From contig OX246746.1 of NCBI GenBank assembly GCA_945910005.1, positions 42,939,886 through 43,003,885 of the forward strand: a stretch of DNA of 64,000 nucleotides, written 5' to 3'. The position numbers and the translations under genes were made by a program. Below are positions 38,820 to 51,900 of this stretch, piece after piece. Origin of the DNA: Isoperla grammatica (Eukaryota; Arthropoda; Insecta; Plecoptera; Perlodidae). Every line of letters begins with the position of its first letter. Position 1 is the first letter of the stretch. Below the pieces are notes generated by a model, which worked only from the letters and a program-made list of their open reading frames with translations, made no database searches and was not told the origin of the DNA.

Positions 38820-39019
38820 NNNNNNNNNNNNNNNNNNNNNNNNNNNNNNNNNNNNNNNNNNNNNNNNNNNNNNNNNNNNNNNNNNNNNNNNNNNNNNNNN
38901 NNNNNNNNNNNNNNNNNNNNNNNNNNNNNNNNNNNNNNNNNNNNNNNNNNNNNNNNNNNNNNNNNNNNNNNNNNNNNNNNNNNNNNNNNNNNNNNNNNNN
39001 NNNNNNNNNNNNNNNNNNN
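38820..39019. other. Assembly gap (200 N)
   Basis: Exactly 200 N, a conventional gap length. It probably replaces a (TAA)n tract at the 3' end of the short R4-family element. Confidence 0.98.
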
Positions 39020-39727
39020 AATAGTGGCGTACACAAATGTCCTGTAATTTTTTTTTAAAATCTTATTATAATTATTTTAATTATTATAAATCAGAAGTAT
39101 TATTCATGTGTTGATTTATTACGGCGCTTGTAGGCCTACTATTTTTAAGTTGTTTTTTTCAAAGTTTTTAAGAGCAATGTACAGAAAAATGTGTTTTATT
39201 ATTAATAATTATAATAATTAAATAATTATTATTATTTATTCACCATTATCTATTTCTGGTACTAAATGTATCCAGCCACGAATTTGCACCAAGAGTAAGA
39301 ACTCGAAATAAGTAATACGCTAATAATAAAGTTGAAAATATTGAAAGAATAACAGAAGACAATCTTGCACCCTAATTGTTTGCGAAGCATGTGTTAGATT
39401 GTTAGCAGTCCGGCATTCTGATTCAGTTGTCACCACGGGCATTTCTGGAAGGTTCCCTTAAAACTATGCCTATCATTGCACCACAAGCAACTTTTATGAT
39501 GGGATCGACTCACTGCATATTGCCTTTATTTCAGTTTCTTTTTGTTTATTTTCCTTATTATTACCATTATTTGTTATTATCATTATACCCCACAAATACG
39601 CCGTGTGATACTTTTGTGATTTTGTTTGTTTAGTGAATGATTATTTATTTCTGTATTACTGTATTGCTAGATTAAATATAATATTAATAATTTAAAACAG
39701 TATATCAATTACCATTTGTTATGATAT
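39020..39727. other. AT-rich sequence, nothing identified
   Basis: TTATTATT-like runs near 39200 but no gene. The 68-codon frame at 39427-39633 is hydrophobic and unrecognised. Confidence 0.4.
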
Positions 39728-39762
39728 TATTATTATTTGAATATTATTATTATTATTATTGC

Positions 39763-39809
<47 letters not shown>

Positions 39810-39843
39810 GTACTATTAGTACTAATACTAATACTACTAATAG
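39728..39843. repeat. (TTA)n microsatellite, 5' flank of the second LINE
   Basis: TTA units with GAA and GCT interruptions, ending in a short TAGTACTAATAC-type degenerate stretch that abuts the LINE. Confidence 0.9.
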
Positions 39844-42193
39844 TATTAGTAGTCTACAAGAAAACAAAGAGTTAACAAAAGCTGGATGACAAAAGAATTA
39901 CTCGGCTTACTAAAGGAAAGAGATAATGCATTTCAAAAATGGGAAAAATGTCCACAGCTATCGGTTTATAAAAGTGTTTATAAGAAAAGTTACACTATTC
40001 TTAGGAATAATGTAAACAAAAAAATAGTAGAAAGGAAACGACAATACTATCAACATTTAATAGAAAGAAATAGATATAGTATAAAGGATACGTGGCAAAA
40101 TATTAATAATCTGGTTGGTAGGAAAAAGCAGAACACAGTAGAGGAAGTAATACATAAATATCTCGGCAAAGGTGACACAATTCATAATGTAGTTGACAAC
40201 TTTGCAAGTACATTTGTTGAAGATATTGAAAATATAATTCACCGTTGTGACATCCGATGTGTGGTCAACGATACGATAGGCGGTGGTGAACGGCAGCTAC
40301 AGTCAATGTATATTCCTCCTATTAGCGTAAATAAAGTCACTGAGATAATAAACAGTATGAATAGTGATAAACAGGCTGGCATTGATGGTATTAGAATGAG
40401 AGACCTGCAAAATATTGTACATGAAATAAGTCCAGTAATTGCATTATTTATAAATCTGTCTTTAAAGGAGGGAGTGGTTCCTGATACACTAAAAGTGTCA
40501 ATCATTAGACCTATCTATAAAAAAGGCGATCATTTAGATTATAAAAATTACAGGCCTATTGCCATTCTCTCAAGTATTGAAAAAATATTAGAACGTTATG
40601 TGGCTGACTGTTTAATAAATTATATGACTAAATTTAATATCATTAACAGAGAGCAATATGGATTTCAAAAAGGAAAAAGCACAGTAGACTTGTTAGAAAA
40701 GTTCTCTGACTTAGTTAACTCTAAGTTAAATGACAACTTTCATATTTTATGTATGTTTGTTGATTTTAAGAAGGCTTTCGACACTCTTGACCACAGAATA
40801 CTTTTAGATTCGTTGGACAGAATAGGTGTGAGGGGTAAAGTATTAGCGTGGTTTGAAAATTATTTGTTTAACAGGAAACTAATAGTAAAAATAGTGGAAG
40901 TTTATAGTAAAGCTAAAACAAGTAACAGTGGTGTACCACAGGGGTCAATTTTAGGACCCCAGCTTTACATAGTATACGTGAATGTCATGGTAAAATATAT
41001 TGTCAAGTGCCTTTCTTTCTTCTATGCGGACGATACAGCATTAATAGCAATACACAAGAACCTGAAAGTAGCAGAAGCGAATTTGCAAAGCGATTTTCTA
41101 AATATGTTAAAATGGAATCACGATGTGAGACTGATTATAAATACAGAAAAAACTAGAATCGTTCATATTTGTCTACCACTTAACTCTGATCGGAATGCCA
41201 CAATAACTGTTCACGCCCATAATTTCGAATGTCTACATCGAAACGCCGGCAATCACAGTACCGTACAATGTTCATGTCGCACTACCATCGCTTCAGTTTA
41301 CAGTCATCCATATCCAGGTTTAGAAATAGATCAAAAATTTTGCTGGGATATGCAAATTTCAAAAATATGTAAGCGCCTAAGATCTTGTGCTCATCAGCTT
41401 TATGCTCTAAGAGACTTTTTACCATTTAAACATTTAAAAATGGTGTATGTCGCTCTCGCGGAATCCGTCATTTCGTATGGGATATTAGCTTGGGGAGACG
41501 CCTCCCACTCGCAACTTAAAAACTTAATTTCCATACAAAACAATATATTAAAGATGATGAGCACAAGAGGGAAAGCAGAAAGTAGTATTAGTGTACATGA
41601 TTTATATTTATTATTTGATGTCTTGCCAGTAAGAGAAATTTTTATATACAAGCTAATATTAAAATACTTTTTCGAACAACAATACAAAATTCCTATTGTT
41701 CATGATACTTCAACTCGGGCAATAAGTGCTGGTATGTATAGGTTACCACTAGTAAATAACAAATATGGAAATAGATCATTTAGTTATTGTTTACCTTTTT
41801 ATTTTAATAAAATTCCAATTGAGATTAAAATAGTAGACACGTTCGTGGAATTGAAAAGTAAATTAAAAATGTATTTGATTCATAATATAATATTGTAGTT
41901 ATTTTTAATTTATTTGTCCAATTAATCAAGAGTGACATTTTTATTATATTGCGCAGTGTCATGTTTTTTTTTGTTGTAATGCATTTATTTTTTTTATTTT
42001 TTTCAGTTCCATTACTATTTTGTTTCGAATATGTGGAACATACCATACTTTAGTATACTTTAGTTTATTTAGTTCAGAAGTGTTATACTGTGTTTTTTAA
42101 GTTAGATTAAATCCACAGATAAGTTGCTTGTGCAATTTGTGGATGTCCGGATAATATTATGTAACTAATTATGTAATGGGACAAATGTATATT

Positions 42194-42224
<31 letters not shown>
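39844..42224 (+). mobile_element. 5'-truncated LINE with poly(A) tail, inserted in (TTA)n
   Basis: The open frame begins immediately after the (TTA)n tract; in frame, the residues STRKQRVNKSWMTKELL fall just after a stop at 39850-39852, so the upstream apurinic-type endonuclease domain expected of this LINE type is missing. The 3' untranslated region is about 300 bases, ending GTAAATA and about 24 A, then (TTA)n resumes at about 42225. Truncation at the 5' end with an A tail is the usual result of incomplete target-primed reverse transcription. Confidence 0.85.
39886..41898 (+). CDS. LINE reverse transcriptase, endonuclease-less truncated copy with open frame
   Basis: This is the C-terminal 670 residues of an ORF2-type protein that copies LINE RNA into DNA at a nicked target. 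Visible in order: N-terminal basic linker (residues 1-80), SDKQAGIDGIRMRDL (160-174), IRPIYKKGDHLDYKNYRPIA (208-227), EQYGFQKGKST (256-266), FVDFKKAFDTLDH (291-303, first catalytic Asp), GVPQGSILGP (349-358), FYADDTAL (379-386, catalytic Asp pair), then thumb and a C-terminal region with a Cys/His-containing stretch around ECLHRNAGNHSTVQCSC. All catalytic residues are intact with no stop or frameshift, so the insertion is recent. The first Met is only the first in the truncated frame, not a native start. Motifs fit the Jockey/CR1/L2 group of LINEs; the exact clade is unresolved. It cannot be autonomous without its endonuclease. Confidence 0.85.
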   Translation: MTKELLGLLKERDNAFQKWEKCPQLSVYKSVYKKSYTILRNNVNKKIVERKRQYYQHLIERNRYSIKDTWQNINNLVGRKKQNTVEEVIHKYLGKGDTIHNVVDNFASTFVEDIENIIHRCDIRCVVNDTIGGGERQLQSMYIPPISVNKVTEIINSMNSDKQAGIDGIRMRDLQNIVHEISPVIALFINLSLKEGVVPDTLKVSIIRPIYKKGDHLDYKNYRPIAILSSIEKILERYVADCLINYMTKFNIINREQYGFQKGKSTVDLLEKFSDLVNSKLNDNFHILCMFVDFKKAFDTLDHRILLDSLDRIGVRGKVLAWFENYLFNRKLIVKIVEVYSKAKTSNSGVPQGSILGPQLYIVYVNVMVKYIVKCLSFFYADDTALIAIHKNLKVAEANLQSDFLNMLKWNHDVRLIINTEKTRIVHICLPLNSDRNATITVHAHNFECLHRNAGNHSTVQCSCRTTIASVYSHPYPGLEIDQKFCWDMQISKICKRLRSCAHQLYALRDFLPFKHLKMVYVALAESVISYGILAWGDASHSQLKNLISIQNNILKMMSTRGKAESSISVHDLYLLFDVLPVREIFIYKLILKYFFEQQYKIPIVHDTSTRAISAGMYRLPLVNNKYGNRSFSYCLPFYFNKIPIEIKIVDTFVELKSKLKMYLIHNIIL

Positions 42225-42242
42225 GTATTATTATTTTTATTA

Positions 42243-42277
<35 letters not shown>

Positions 42278-42345
42278 ATTATTATTATTATCATTATTAT
42301 TATTGTTATTATAATTATTATTAATATTACTATCATTATTGAGAA
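42225..42345. repeat. (TTA)n microsatellite, 3' flank of the second LINE
   Basis: Starts directly after the poly(A) tail with TATTATTATTTTTATTATT, then regular TTA units with ATAATT and ATC interruptions. Confidence 0.9.
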
Positions 42346-42487
42346 ACTTTTTATCTACAGTATTATTCTACATTTTTATTTTGAAGATACATAAGTTACA
42401 AAGAGTTTGTTCAAACGCATATAATTACACGTAGTTAATATCAAATTTAGTATAAGTCCCCTTGTTTACAATTAACATGGCCAGCGG

Positions 42488-42613
42488 CGTTCAGAATATC
42501 TATTTCCTAAATTATATAATGAGTTGCCTCTTGATTTGACCACGTTTACACATTTATGGGAGGTAAAACAAGGCTTGAAAAGCTACCTTTCATATATTAA
42601 ATTACTACTTTAA
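42488..42613 (+). pseudogene. C-terminal remnant of a LINE reverse transcriptase protein
   Basis: In frame from 42488 the sequence reads RSEYLFPKLYNELPLDLT and then TFTHLWEVKQGLKSYLSY and six more residues to a TAA. The pattern of F/YxPKLYNxLP, a helix with K and LKxYL, and a stop is typical of the extreme C-terminus of Jockey/CR1/I-type LINE proteins. The downstream end of the LINE at 39886-41898 has the analogous PFYFNKIPIEI...LKSKLKMYL but is clearly another family. Nothing upstream of 42476 continues the frame. Too short for the ORF-length filters most annotators use. Confidence 0.6.
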
Positions 42614-42890
42614 AGCGCATCCCATAGTATTGTGTTTGATTGTGTTTTAAGCCGTAAATGATCCTGTGTAGTTATATTTATGTGTATGTTTATTAGTTCC
42701 TCACATGAAAGAGCCATTCAACTATCAATTGTGTATTTTATTGTTGTGTTTTATTTTTTATTTTTTATTGTTAAATATTGTACCGATTCGCTATCCAATG
42801 TATGTATCCTATTTATGCGACCGACTGTTAAGTAAGTTTTTAGCTTAGTGGGATTTGTAGTTAGTGTGCAATATATTTCTCAGTTTTAAA
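42488..42890 (+). mobile_element. 3' end of a third LINE family (C-terminal fragment plus 3' UTR)
   Basis: The coding part ends at 42613 and is followed by about 280 bases of AT-rich untranslated sequence that runs into (TTA)n at about 42891. It is severely 5'-truncated: only the last ~41 codons remain. Confidence 0.6.
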
Positions 42891-42937
42891 AATATTATTG
42901 TTATTATTATGTATATTATTATTATTATTATTATTAC

Positions 42938-43019
<82 letters not shown>

Positions 43020-43020
43020 A

Positions 43021-43069
<49 letters not shown>

Positions 43070-43100
43070 AGTTATTATTATTGTTATTATTATTATTAGA
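42891..43100. repeat. (TTA)n microsatellite at the third LINE's 3' end
   Basis: About 70 TTA units with a few interruptions (ATG near 42910, ACT, TTTATT near 43020, AAAG near 43067). Poly-isoleucine frames on both strands are artefacts. Confidence 0.95.
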
Positions 43101-44511
43101 ATTGGTTGTGTTGTTCTATCTAATGTCATTGTTTATTGTTTATTTACAATCAAAAGTGGTGTTTTCATGTTGTGTTGATGTTTCACTATCTAATAAAAGT
43201 GGTAGAGATCGTTAGGTCGTAAGCTCACCATTGTACGAGGAACTATATTCCTCTTGCTAACTACCGGAAGTAGAATAATTGATTTTATATTTCTGATGTA
43301 AACTCCAACGTCAGCCTCCACTATTCTTTCATGTTTAATTCAAACGATGAAAGTACAACTTTTAAAGAAACGCGTTGTACAGAAGAAATCCTCTACACCG
43401 GCACTACGGGCTACGTCTTTAAATACAGGAAGGGTATTAGTAGCTATGTCTGGGTATAAGTGCGGTGCGGTGTTATTTCACTTGCTATGTACAAACGATA
43501 ATATTATAAGAAGTGTACACAAAATAGATGTTTCTATTCCGAGTATTGTAGCACTTTTAATTGATAAAGTAGCACTTTGGAGTACCCATTTATTTCCTAA
43601 ACTTAACAAGCATGCTTATGAGGGTTCAAACAATTAGAAATAATATAATTTATATTTTATCCAATTTATACAACTGTTATTTTGGCAAAACAAAAACAGT
43701 GGGTAGAAAATTATACTTGTTCTTAATATATGTGCAACATATTAACTTTAATACCACAAAATATCTTGTTTATTTATTTTTTAATGTATATCTTATTCAG
43801 TTCTCAAACTCATTTAAAAATTACGGCAATAGTATTACCATTAAAAAATACATGTTTATTGATTTAGCATCTGTAACATAAAACACTATTTTTACGTTCC
43901 TCTTGTCACAATTCACCAGGGTTAGCATATATATGAGACGTGACAAAATGCCAACTCCTTTCGTTAGCAGGATAAAATACAGCTGCTCACTCGCTTGGCT
44001 AAAAGAAGCTGTCACTATACTTACGAGAGCACTGCAACAGCCATTCTGTTTTGAAATACAAGTAGAAATAGTCACAACAGAATATTCCCTCATTCAGTAC
44101 AAAGCTTTCCTTAGTTGCATTTATTATTTTAGTGAGTAAATGAAATGAAAAAAGTACAGAATACTGCAATCGTAACGTTTGAACATGAAAAATGTGCGCG
44201 TCTAGAAATGAACTCGTTTGACGAACATCCGAACTGTAGTGAAAAGCGTCATGCAGAGTTTAATTAATAAATGTTTTAGCCAACGGGGAGCGACAGGATA
44301 TCATTGTCCTACAGGAACAAGGATCATAACATGTTTTATGGACACACAACACAACCATGGAGCCGCCTTTGGGAGGAGGTTTATTCTCGTAATTGCATGC
44401 ATTATGCATTTGCTGTGTATGTGCGGTTATAGTATGCGGTTTCATGTGCCATATACCTTGAATGGGAAATAACAGGGTTTTAATGACGCTTATGCTTATG
44501 TAATAGAAATC
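43101..44511. other. AT-rich sequence, no gene recognised
   Basis: Frames of 78-96 codons at 43347-43637, 43612-43881, 43903-44139 and 44218-44472 (plus) show no motif I know and overlap each other or antisense frames, as expected by chance. Confidence 0.4.
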
Positions 44512-44997
<486 letters not shown>

Positions 44998-45963
44998 AAG
45001 TGAAAGATCAACGAATCAATACTACCAACGGTATACACGGACTATAACGGACTATTTAGGTCTAGGTCAATTTAGGCGAAACATTGTGCTTTTCAAATAT
45101 TATTCCAGTATATGATTGTTGTGTTCAAAAACACAATGATATACTTTGGTAATAAAATACTAACGTGTTTCGTTTGCAACGAGTATAACAGTTGCAGTAG
45201 ATACAAATTGGTGAAATATCGTATGAATCAGTTTGTCTTCCATAACATACGTCCCATGGCAGCTTATAAGTGGGTTTTACAACTGGAAATAACAATAATA
45301 ACAGCAATAACAGCAACAACGCCGTCGATGACTACGAATACGATAACTACCAAACGAAATCCTTTACTGTATCCTGATTGAGGAAATCATATCCTTTGCG
45401 AGACCTTTCCTACCAATCATATCCTGACAAACGCATCTCCGTTCTTTCCTTACCTTATACTTACTTCTCAGGACAATTTCATTCAAATCTGTTCCTTCCC
45501 ACAACTAATTTGGCTAATATCGTGTGCTCAACCTTTCCGCCAAACATCCATTCTTACAGCCTCGCTCTTTACTATAAGTCCGTCCGTCTTAAATATATTC
45601 GTGGTATTTGTTTTAGTTAATATTTAACTATAAAGTTTTATCTCTTAAGTTTCCTTTCATTTGAAGTAATTTCGCAGTGAAGAATAGCTTCTAATCGCCT
45701 ATTTCATTATCATCTTTATCATTACAACCTTACTAAGAACTAAGTCAACACTCGTTAACTGTCGTTTACTTGTCACGTTTTAGTGTTAGTAATTGTGTTA
45801 ATTGCTTCAACTCGCATTCTAAATAATCACTAAACTGCCGTTAAAATCTCCTGTTAATAACAGAACGAACATAAGCAACTTAGAAAAGTACATTTGGAGG
45901 GTCCAGACGACTTTTCTGAATAAATGTGTTTTTACTGTGTAGGTAGAATAATGAGCAATGGAG
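44998..45963. other. Unique sequence, nothing identified
   Basis: Short frames only (45112-45381, 45378-45620). No recognisable gene before the 41-bp array. Confidence 0.4.
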
Positions 45964-48900
45964 TTGATGCCACTGAGGAGTGGGACAAGCTGTCAGGCTG
46001 TACTGTGATGCCACTGAGGGGTCGGACAAGCTGTCAGGCTGTACTGTGATGCCACTGAGGGGTGGGACAAGCTGTCAGGCTGTACTGTGATGCCACTGAG
46101 GGGTGGGACAAGCTGTCAGGCTGTACAGTGATGCCACTGAGGGGTGGGACAAGCTGTCAGGCTGTACTGTGATGCCACTGAGGGGTGGGACAAGCTGTCA
46201 GGCTGTACTGTGATGTCACTGAGGGGTGGGACAAGCTGTCAGGCTGTACTGTGATGTCACTGAGGAGTGGGACAAGTTGTCAGGCTGTACTGTGATGTCA
46301 CTGAGGAGTGAGACAAGTTGTCAGGCTGTACTGTGATGCCACTGAGGAGTAGGACAAGTTGTCAGGCTGAGCTGTGATGTCACTGAGGCGTGGGACAAGC
46401 TGTCAGGCTGTACTGTGATGCCACTGAGGGGTGAGACAAGCTGTCAGGCTGTACTGTGATGCCACTGAGGGGTGGGACAAGCGGTCAGGCTGTACTGTGA
46501 TGTCACTGAGGGGTGGGACAAGCTGTCAGGCTGTACTGTGATGCCACTGAGGGGTGGGACAAGCTGTCAGGCTGTACTGTGATGTCACTGAGGGGTGGGA
46601 CAAGCTGTCAGGCTGTACTGTGATGTCACTGAGGGGTGGGACAAGCTGTCAGGCTGTACTGTGATGTCACTGAGGAGTGGGACAAGTTGTCAGGCTGTAC
46701 TGTGATGCCACTGAGGGGTGGGACAAGCTGTCAGACTGTACTGTGATGTCACTGAGGGGTGGGACAAGCTGTCAGGCTGTACTGTTATGCCACTGAGGAG
46801 TGGGACAAGTTGTCAGGCTGTACTGTGATGTCACTGAGGAGTGGGACAAGCGGCCAGGCTGTACTGTGATGTCACTGAGGGGTGGGACAAGCTGTCAGGC
46901 TGTACTGTGATGTCACTGAGGGGTGGGACAAGCTGTCAGGCTGTACTGTGATGTCACTGAGGGGTGGGACAAGCTGTCAGGCTGTACTGTGATGTCACTG
47001 AGGGGTAAGACAAGCGGTCAGGCTGTACTGTGATGTCACTGAGGGGTGACACAAGCGGTCAGGCTGTACTGTAATGTCACTGAGGAGTGGGACAAGCTGT
47101 CAGGCTGTACTGTGATGTCACTGAGGAGTGGGACAAGCTGTCAGGCTGTACTGTGATGTCACTGAGGGGTGGGACAAGCTGTCAGGCTGTACTGTGATGC
47201 CACTGAGGGGTGGGACAAGCTGTCAGGCTGTACTGTGATGTCACTGAGGGGTGGGACAAGCTGTCAGGCTGTACTGTGATGTCACTGAGGGGTGGGACAA
47301 GCTGTCAGGCTGTACTGTGATGTCACTGAGGAGTGGAACAAGCTGTCAGGCTGTACTGTGATGCCACTGAGGAGTGGGACAACTTGTCAGGCTGTACTGT
47401 GATGCCACTGAGGGGTGGGACAAGCTGTCAGGCTGTACTGTGATGTCACTGAGGGGTGGGACAAGCTGTCAGGCTGTACTGTGATGTCACTGAGGGGTGG
47501 GACAAGCTGTCAGGCTGTACTGTGATGTCACTGAGGGGTGGGACAAGCTGTCGGCTGTACTGTGATGCCACTGAGGGGTGGGACAAGCTGTCAGGCTGTA
47601 CTGTGATGTCACTGAGGGGTGGGACAAGCTGTCAGGCTGTACTGTGATGCCACTGAGGGGTGGGACAAGCTGTCAGGCTGTACTGTGATGCCACTGAGGG
47701 GTAGGACAAGCTGTCAGGCTGTACTATGATGCCACTGAGGGGTGGACAAGCTGTCAGGCTGTACTGTGATGTCACTGAGAGGTGGGACAAGCTGTCAGGC
47801 TGTACTGTGATGCCACTGAAGGGTAGGACAAGTTGTCAGGCTGTACTGTGATGTCACTGAGGAGTGGGACAAGCTGTCAGGCTGTACTGTGATGCCACTG
47901 AGGGGTAGGACAAGCTGTCAGGCTGTACTGTGATGTCACTGAGGGGTAGGACAAGCTGTCAGGCTGTACTGTGATGTCACTGAGGGGTGGGACAAGCTGT
48001 CAGGCTGTACTGTGATGCCACTGAGGGGTGGGACAAGCTGTCAGGCTGTACTGTGATGCCACTGAGGAGTGGGACAAGCTGTCAGGCTGTACTGTGATCG
48101 AACTGAGGAGTGGGAAAAGTTGTCAGGCTGTACTGTGATGCCACTGAGAAGTGGGACAAGCTGTCAGGCTGTACTGTGATGTCACTGAGGGGTGGGACAA
48201 GCTGTCAGGCTGTACTGTGATGCCACTGAGGAGTGGGACAAAATGTCAGGCTGTACTGTGATGCCACTGAGGAGTGGGACAAGCTGTCAGGCTGTACTGT
48301 GATGCCACTGAGGGGTAGGACAAGCTGTCAGGCTGTACTGTGATGTCACTGAGGGGTGGGACAAGCTATCAGGCTGTACTGTGATGTCACTGAGGGGTGG
48401 GACAAGCTGTCAGGCTGTACTGTGATGCCACTGAGGGGTGGGACAAGCTGTCAGGCTGTACTGTGATGCCACTGAGGAGTGGGACAAGCTGTCAGGCTGT
48501 ACTGTGATGTCACTGAGGGGTGGGACAAGCTGTCGGCTGTACTGTGATGCCACTGAGGGGTGGGACAAGCTGTCAGGCTGTACTGTGATGTCACTGAGGG
48601 GTGGGACAAGCTGTCAGGCTGTACTGTGATGCCACTGAGGGGTGGGACAAGCTGTCAGGCTGTACTGTGATGCCACTGAGGGGTAGGACAAGCTGTCAGG
48701 CTGTACTATGATGCCACTGAGGGGTGGACAAGCTGTCAGGCTGTACTGTGATGTCACTGAGAGGTGGGACAAGCTGTCAGGCTGTACTGTGATGCCACTG
48801 AAGGGTAGGACAAGTTGTCAGGCTGTACTGTGATGTCACTGAGGAGTGGGACAAGCTGTCAGGCTGTACTGTGATGCCACTGAGGGGTAGGACAAGCTGT

Positions 48901-51900
48901 CAGGCTGTACTGTGATGTCACTGAGGGGTAGGACAAGCTGTCAGGCTGTACTGTGATGTCACTGAGGGGTGGGACAAGCTGTCAGGCTGTACTGTGATGC
49001 CACTGAGGGGTGGGACAAGCTGTCAGGCTGTACTGTGATGCCACTGAGGAGTGGGACAAGCTGTCAGGCTGTACTGTGATCGAACTGAGGAGTGGGAAAA
49101 GTTGTCAGGCTGTACTGTGATGCCACTGAGAAGTGGGACAAGCTGTCAGGCTGTACTGTGATGTCACTGAGGGGTGGGACAAGCTGTCAGGCTGTACTGT
49201 GATGCCACTGAGGAGTGGGACAAAATGTCAGGCTGTACTGTGATGCCACTGAGGAGTGGGACAAGCTGTCAGGCTGTACTGTGATGCCACTGAGGGGTAG
49301 GACAAGCTGTCAGGCTGTACTGTGATGTCACTGAGGGGTGGGACAAGCTATCAGGCTGTACTGTGATGTCACTGAGGGGTGGGACAAGCTGTCAGGCTGT
49401 ACTGTGATGCCACTGAGGGGTGGGACAAGCTGTCAGGCTGTACTGTGATGCCACTGAGGAGTGGGACAAGCTGTCAGGCTGTACTGTGATGCCACTGAGG
49501 GGTTGGACAAGCTGTAAGGCTGTACTGTGATGTCACTGAGGGGTGGGACAAGCGGTCAGGCTGTACTGTGATGCCACTGAGGGGTGGGACAAGCTGTCAG
49601 GCTGTACTGTGATGCCACTGAAGGGTAGGACAAGCTGTCAGGCTGTACTGTGATGTCACTGAGGAGTGGGACAAGCTGTCAGGCTGTACTGTGATGTCAC
49701 TGAGGGGTGGGACAAGCTGTCAGGCTGTACTGTGATGTCACTGAGGGGTGGGACAAGCTGTCAGGCTGTACTGTGATGTCACTGAGGGGTGGGACAAGCT
49801 GTCAGGCTGTACTGTGATGCCACTGAGGAGTGGGACAAGTTGTCAGGCTGTACTGTGATGTCACTGAGGAGTGGGACAAGCTTTTAGGCTGTACTGTGAT
49901 GCCACTGAGGGTTGGGACAAGCTGTCAGGCTGTACTGTGATGTCACTGAGGGGTGGGACAAGCTGTCAGGCTGTACTGTGATGTCACTGAGGGGTGGGAC
50001 AAGCTGTCAGGCTGTACTGTGATGCCACTGAGGGGTGGGACAAGCTGTCAGGCTGTACTGTGATGTCACTGAGGGGTGGGACAAGCTGTCAGGCTGTACT
50101 GTGATGTCACTGAGGGGTGGGACAAGCTGTCAGGCTGTACTGTGATGTCACTGAGGGGTGGGACAAGCTGTCAGGCTGTACTGTGATGTCACTGAGGGGT
50201 GGGACAAGCTGTCAGGCTGAACTGTGATGTTACTGAGGGGTGGGACAAGCTGTCAGGCTGTACTGTGATGTCACTGAGGGGTGGGACAAGCTGTCAGGCT
50301 GTACTGTGATGTCACTGAGAAGTGGGACAAGCTGTCAGGCTGTACTGTGATGCCACTGAGGGGTGGGACAAGCTGTCAGGCGGTACTGTGATGTCACTGA
50401 GGGGTGGGACAAGCTGTCAGGCTGTACTGTGATGTCACTGAGGGGTGGGACAAGCTGTCAGGCTGTACTGTGATGCCACTGAGGGGTGGGACAAGCTGTC
50501 AGGCTGTACTGTGATGTCACTGAGGGGTGGGACAAGCTGTCAGGCTGTACTGTGATGTCACTGAGGGGTGGGACAAGCTGTCAGGCTGTACTGTGATGTC
50601 ACTGAGGGGTGGGACAAGCTGTCAGGCTGTACTGTGATGCCACTGAGGGTTTGGACAAGCTGTCAGGCTGTACTGTGATGCCACTGAAGGGTAGGACAAG
50701 TTGTCAGGCTGTACTGTGATGTCACTGAGGGGTGGGACAAGTGGTCAGGCTGTACTGTCATGCCACTGAGGGGTGGGACAAGCTGTCAGGCTGTACTGTG
50801 ATGTCACTGAGGGGTGGGACAAGCGGTCAGGCTGTACTGTGATGCCACTGAGGGGTGGGACAAGCTGACAGGCTGTACTGTGATGCCACTGAGGGGTGGG
50901 ACAAGTTGTCAGGCTGTACTGTGATGTCACTGAGGAGTGGGACAAGCTGTCAGGCTGTACTGTGATGTCACTGAGGGGTGGGACAAGCGGTCAGGCTGAA
51001 CTGTGATGCCACTGAGGGGTGGGACAAGCTGTCAGGCTGTACTGTGATGCCACTGAGGGGTGGGACAAGCTGTCAGGCTGTACTGTGATGTCACTGAGGG
51101 GTGGGACAAGCTGTCAGGCTGTACTGTGATGTCACTGAGGGGTGGGACAAGCTGTCAGGCTGTACTGTGATGTCACTGAGGAGTGGAACAAGCTGTCAGG
51201 CTGTACTGTGATGCCACTGAGGAGTGGGACAACTTGTCAGGCTGTACTGTGATGCCACTGAGGGGTGGGACAAGCTGTCAGGCTGTACTGTGATGTCACT
51301 GAGGGGTGGGACAAGCTGTCAGGCTGTACTGTGATGTCACTGAGGGGTGGGACAAGCTGTCAGGCTGTACTGTGATGTCACTGAGGGGTGGGACAAGCTG
51401 TCGGCTGTACTGTGATGCCACTGAGGGGTGGGACAAGCTGTCAGGCTGTACTGTGATGTCACTGAGGGGTGGGACAAGCTGTCAGGCTGTACTGTGATGC
51501 CACTGAGGGGTGGGACAAGCTGTCAGGCTGTACTGTGATGCCACTGAGGGGTAGGACAAGCTGTCAGGCTGTACTATGATGCCACTGAGGGGTGGACAAG
51601 CTGTCAGGCTGTACTGTGATGTCACTGAGAGGTGGGACAAGCTGTCAGGCTGTACTGTGATGCCACTGAAGGGTAGGACAAGTTGTCAGGCTGTACTGTG
51701 ATGTCACTGAGGAGTGGGACAAGCTGTCAGGCTGTACTGTGATGCCACTGAGGGGTAGGACAAGCTGTCAGGCTGTACTGTGATGTCACTGAGGGGTAGG
51801 ACAAGCTGTCAGGCTGTACTGTGATGTCACTGAGGGGTGGGACAAGCTGTCAGGCTGTACTGTGATGCCACTGAGGGGTGGGACAAGCTGTCAGGCTGTA

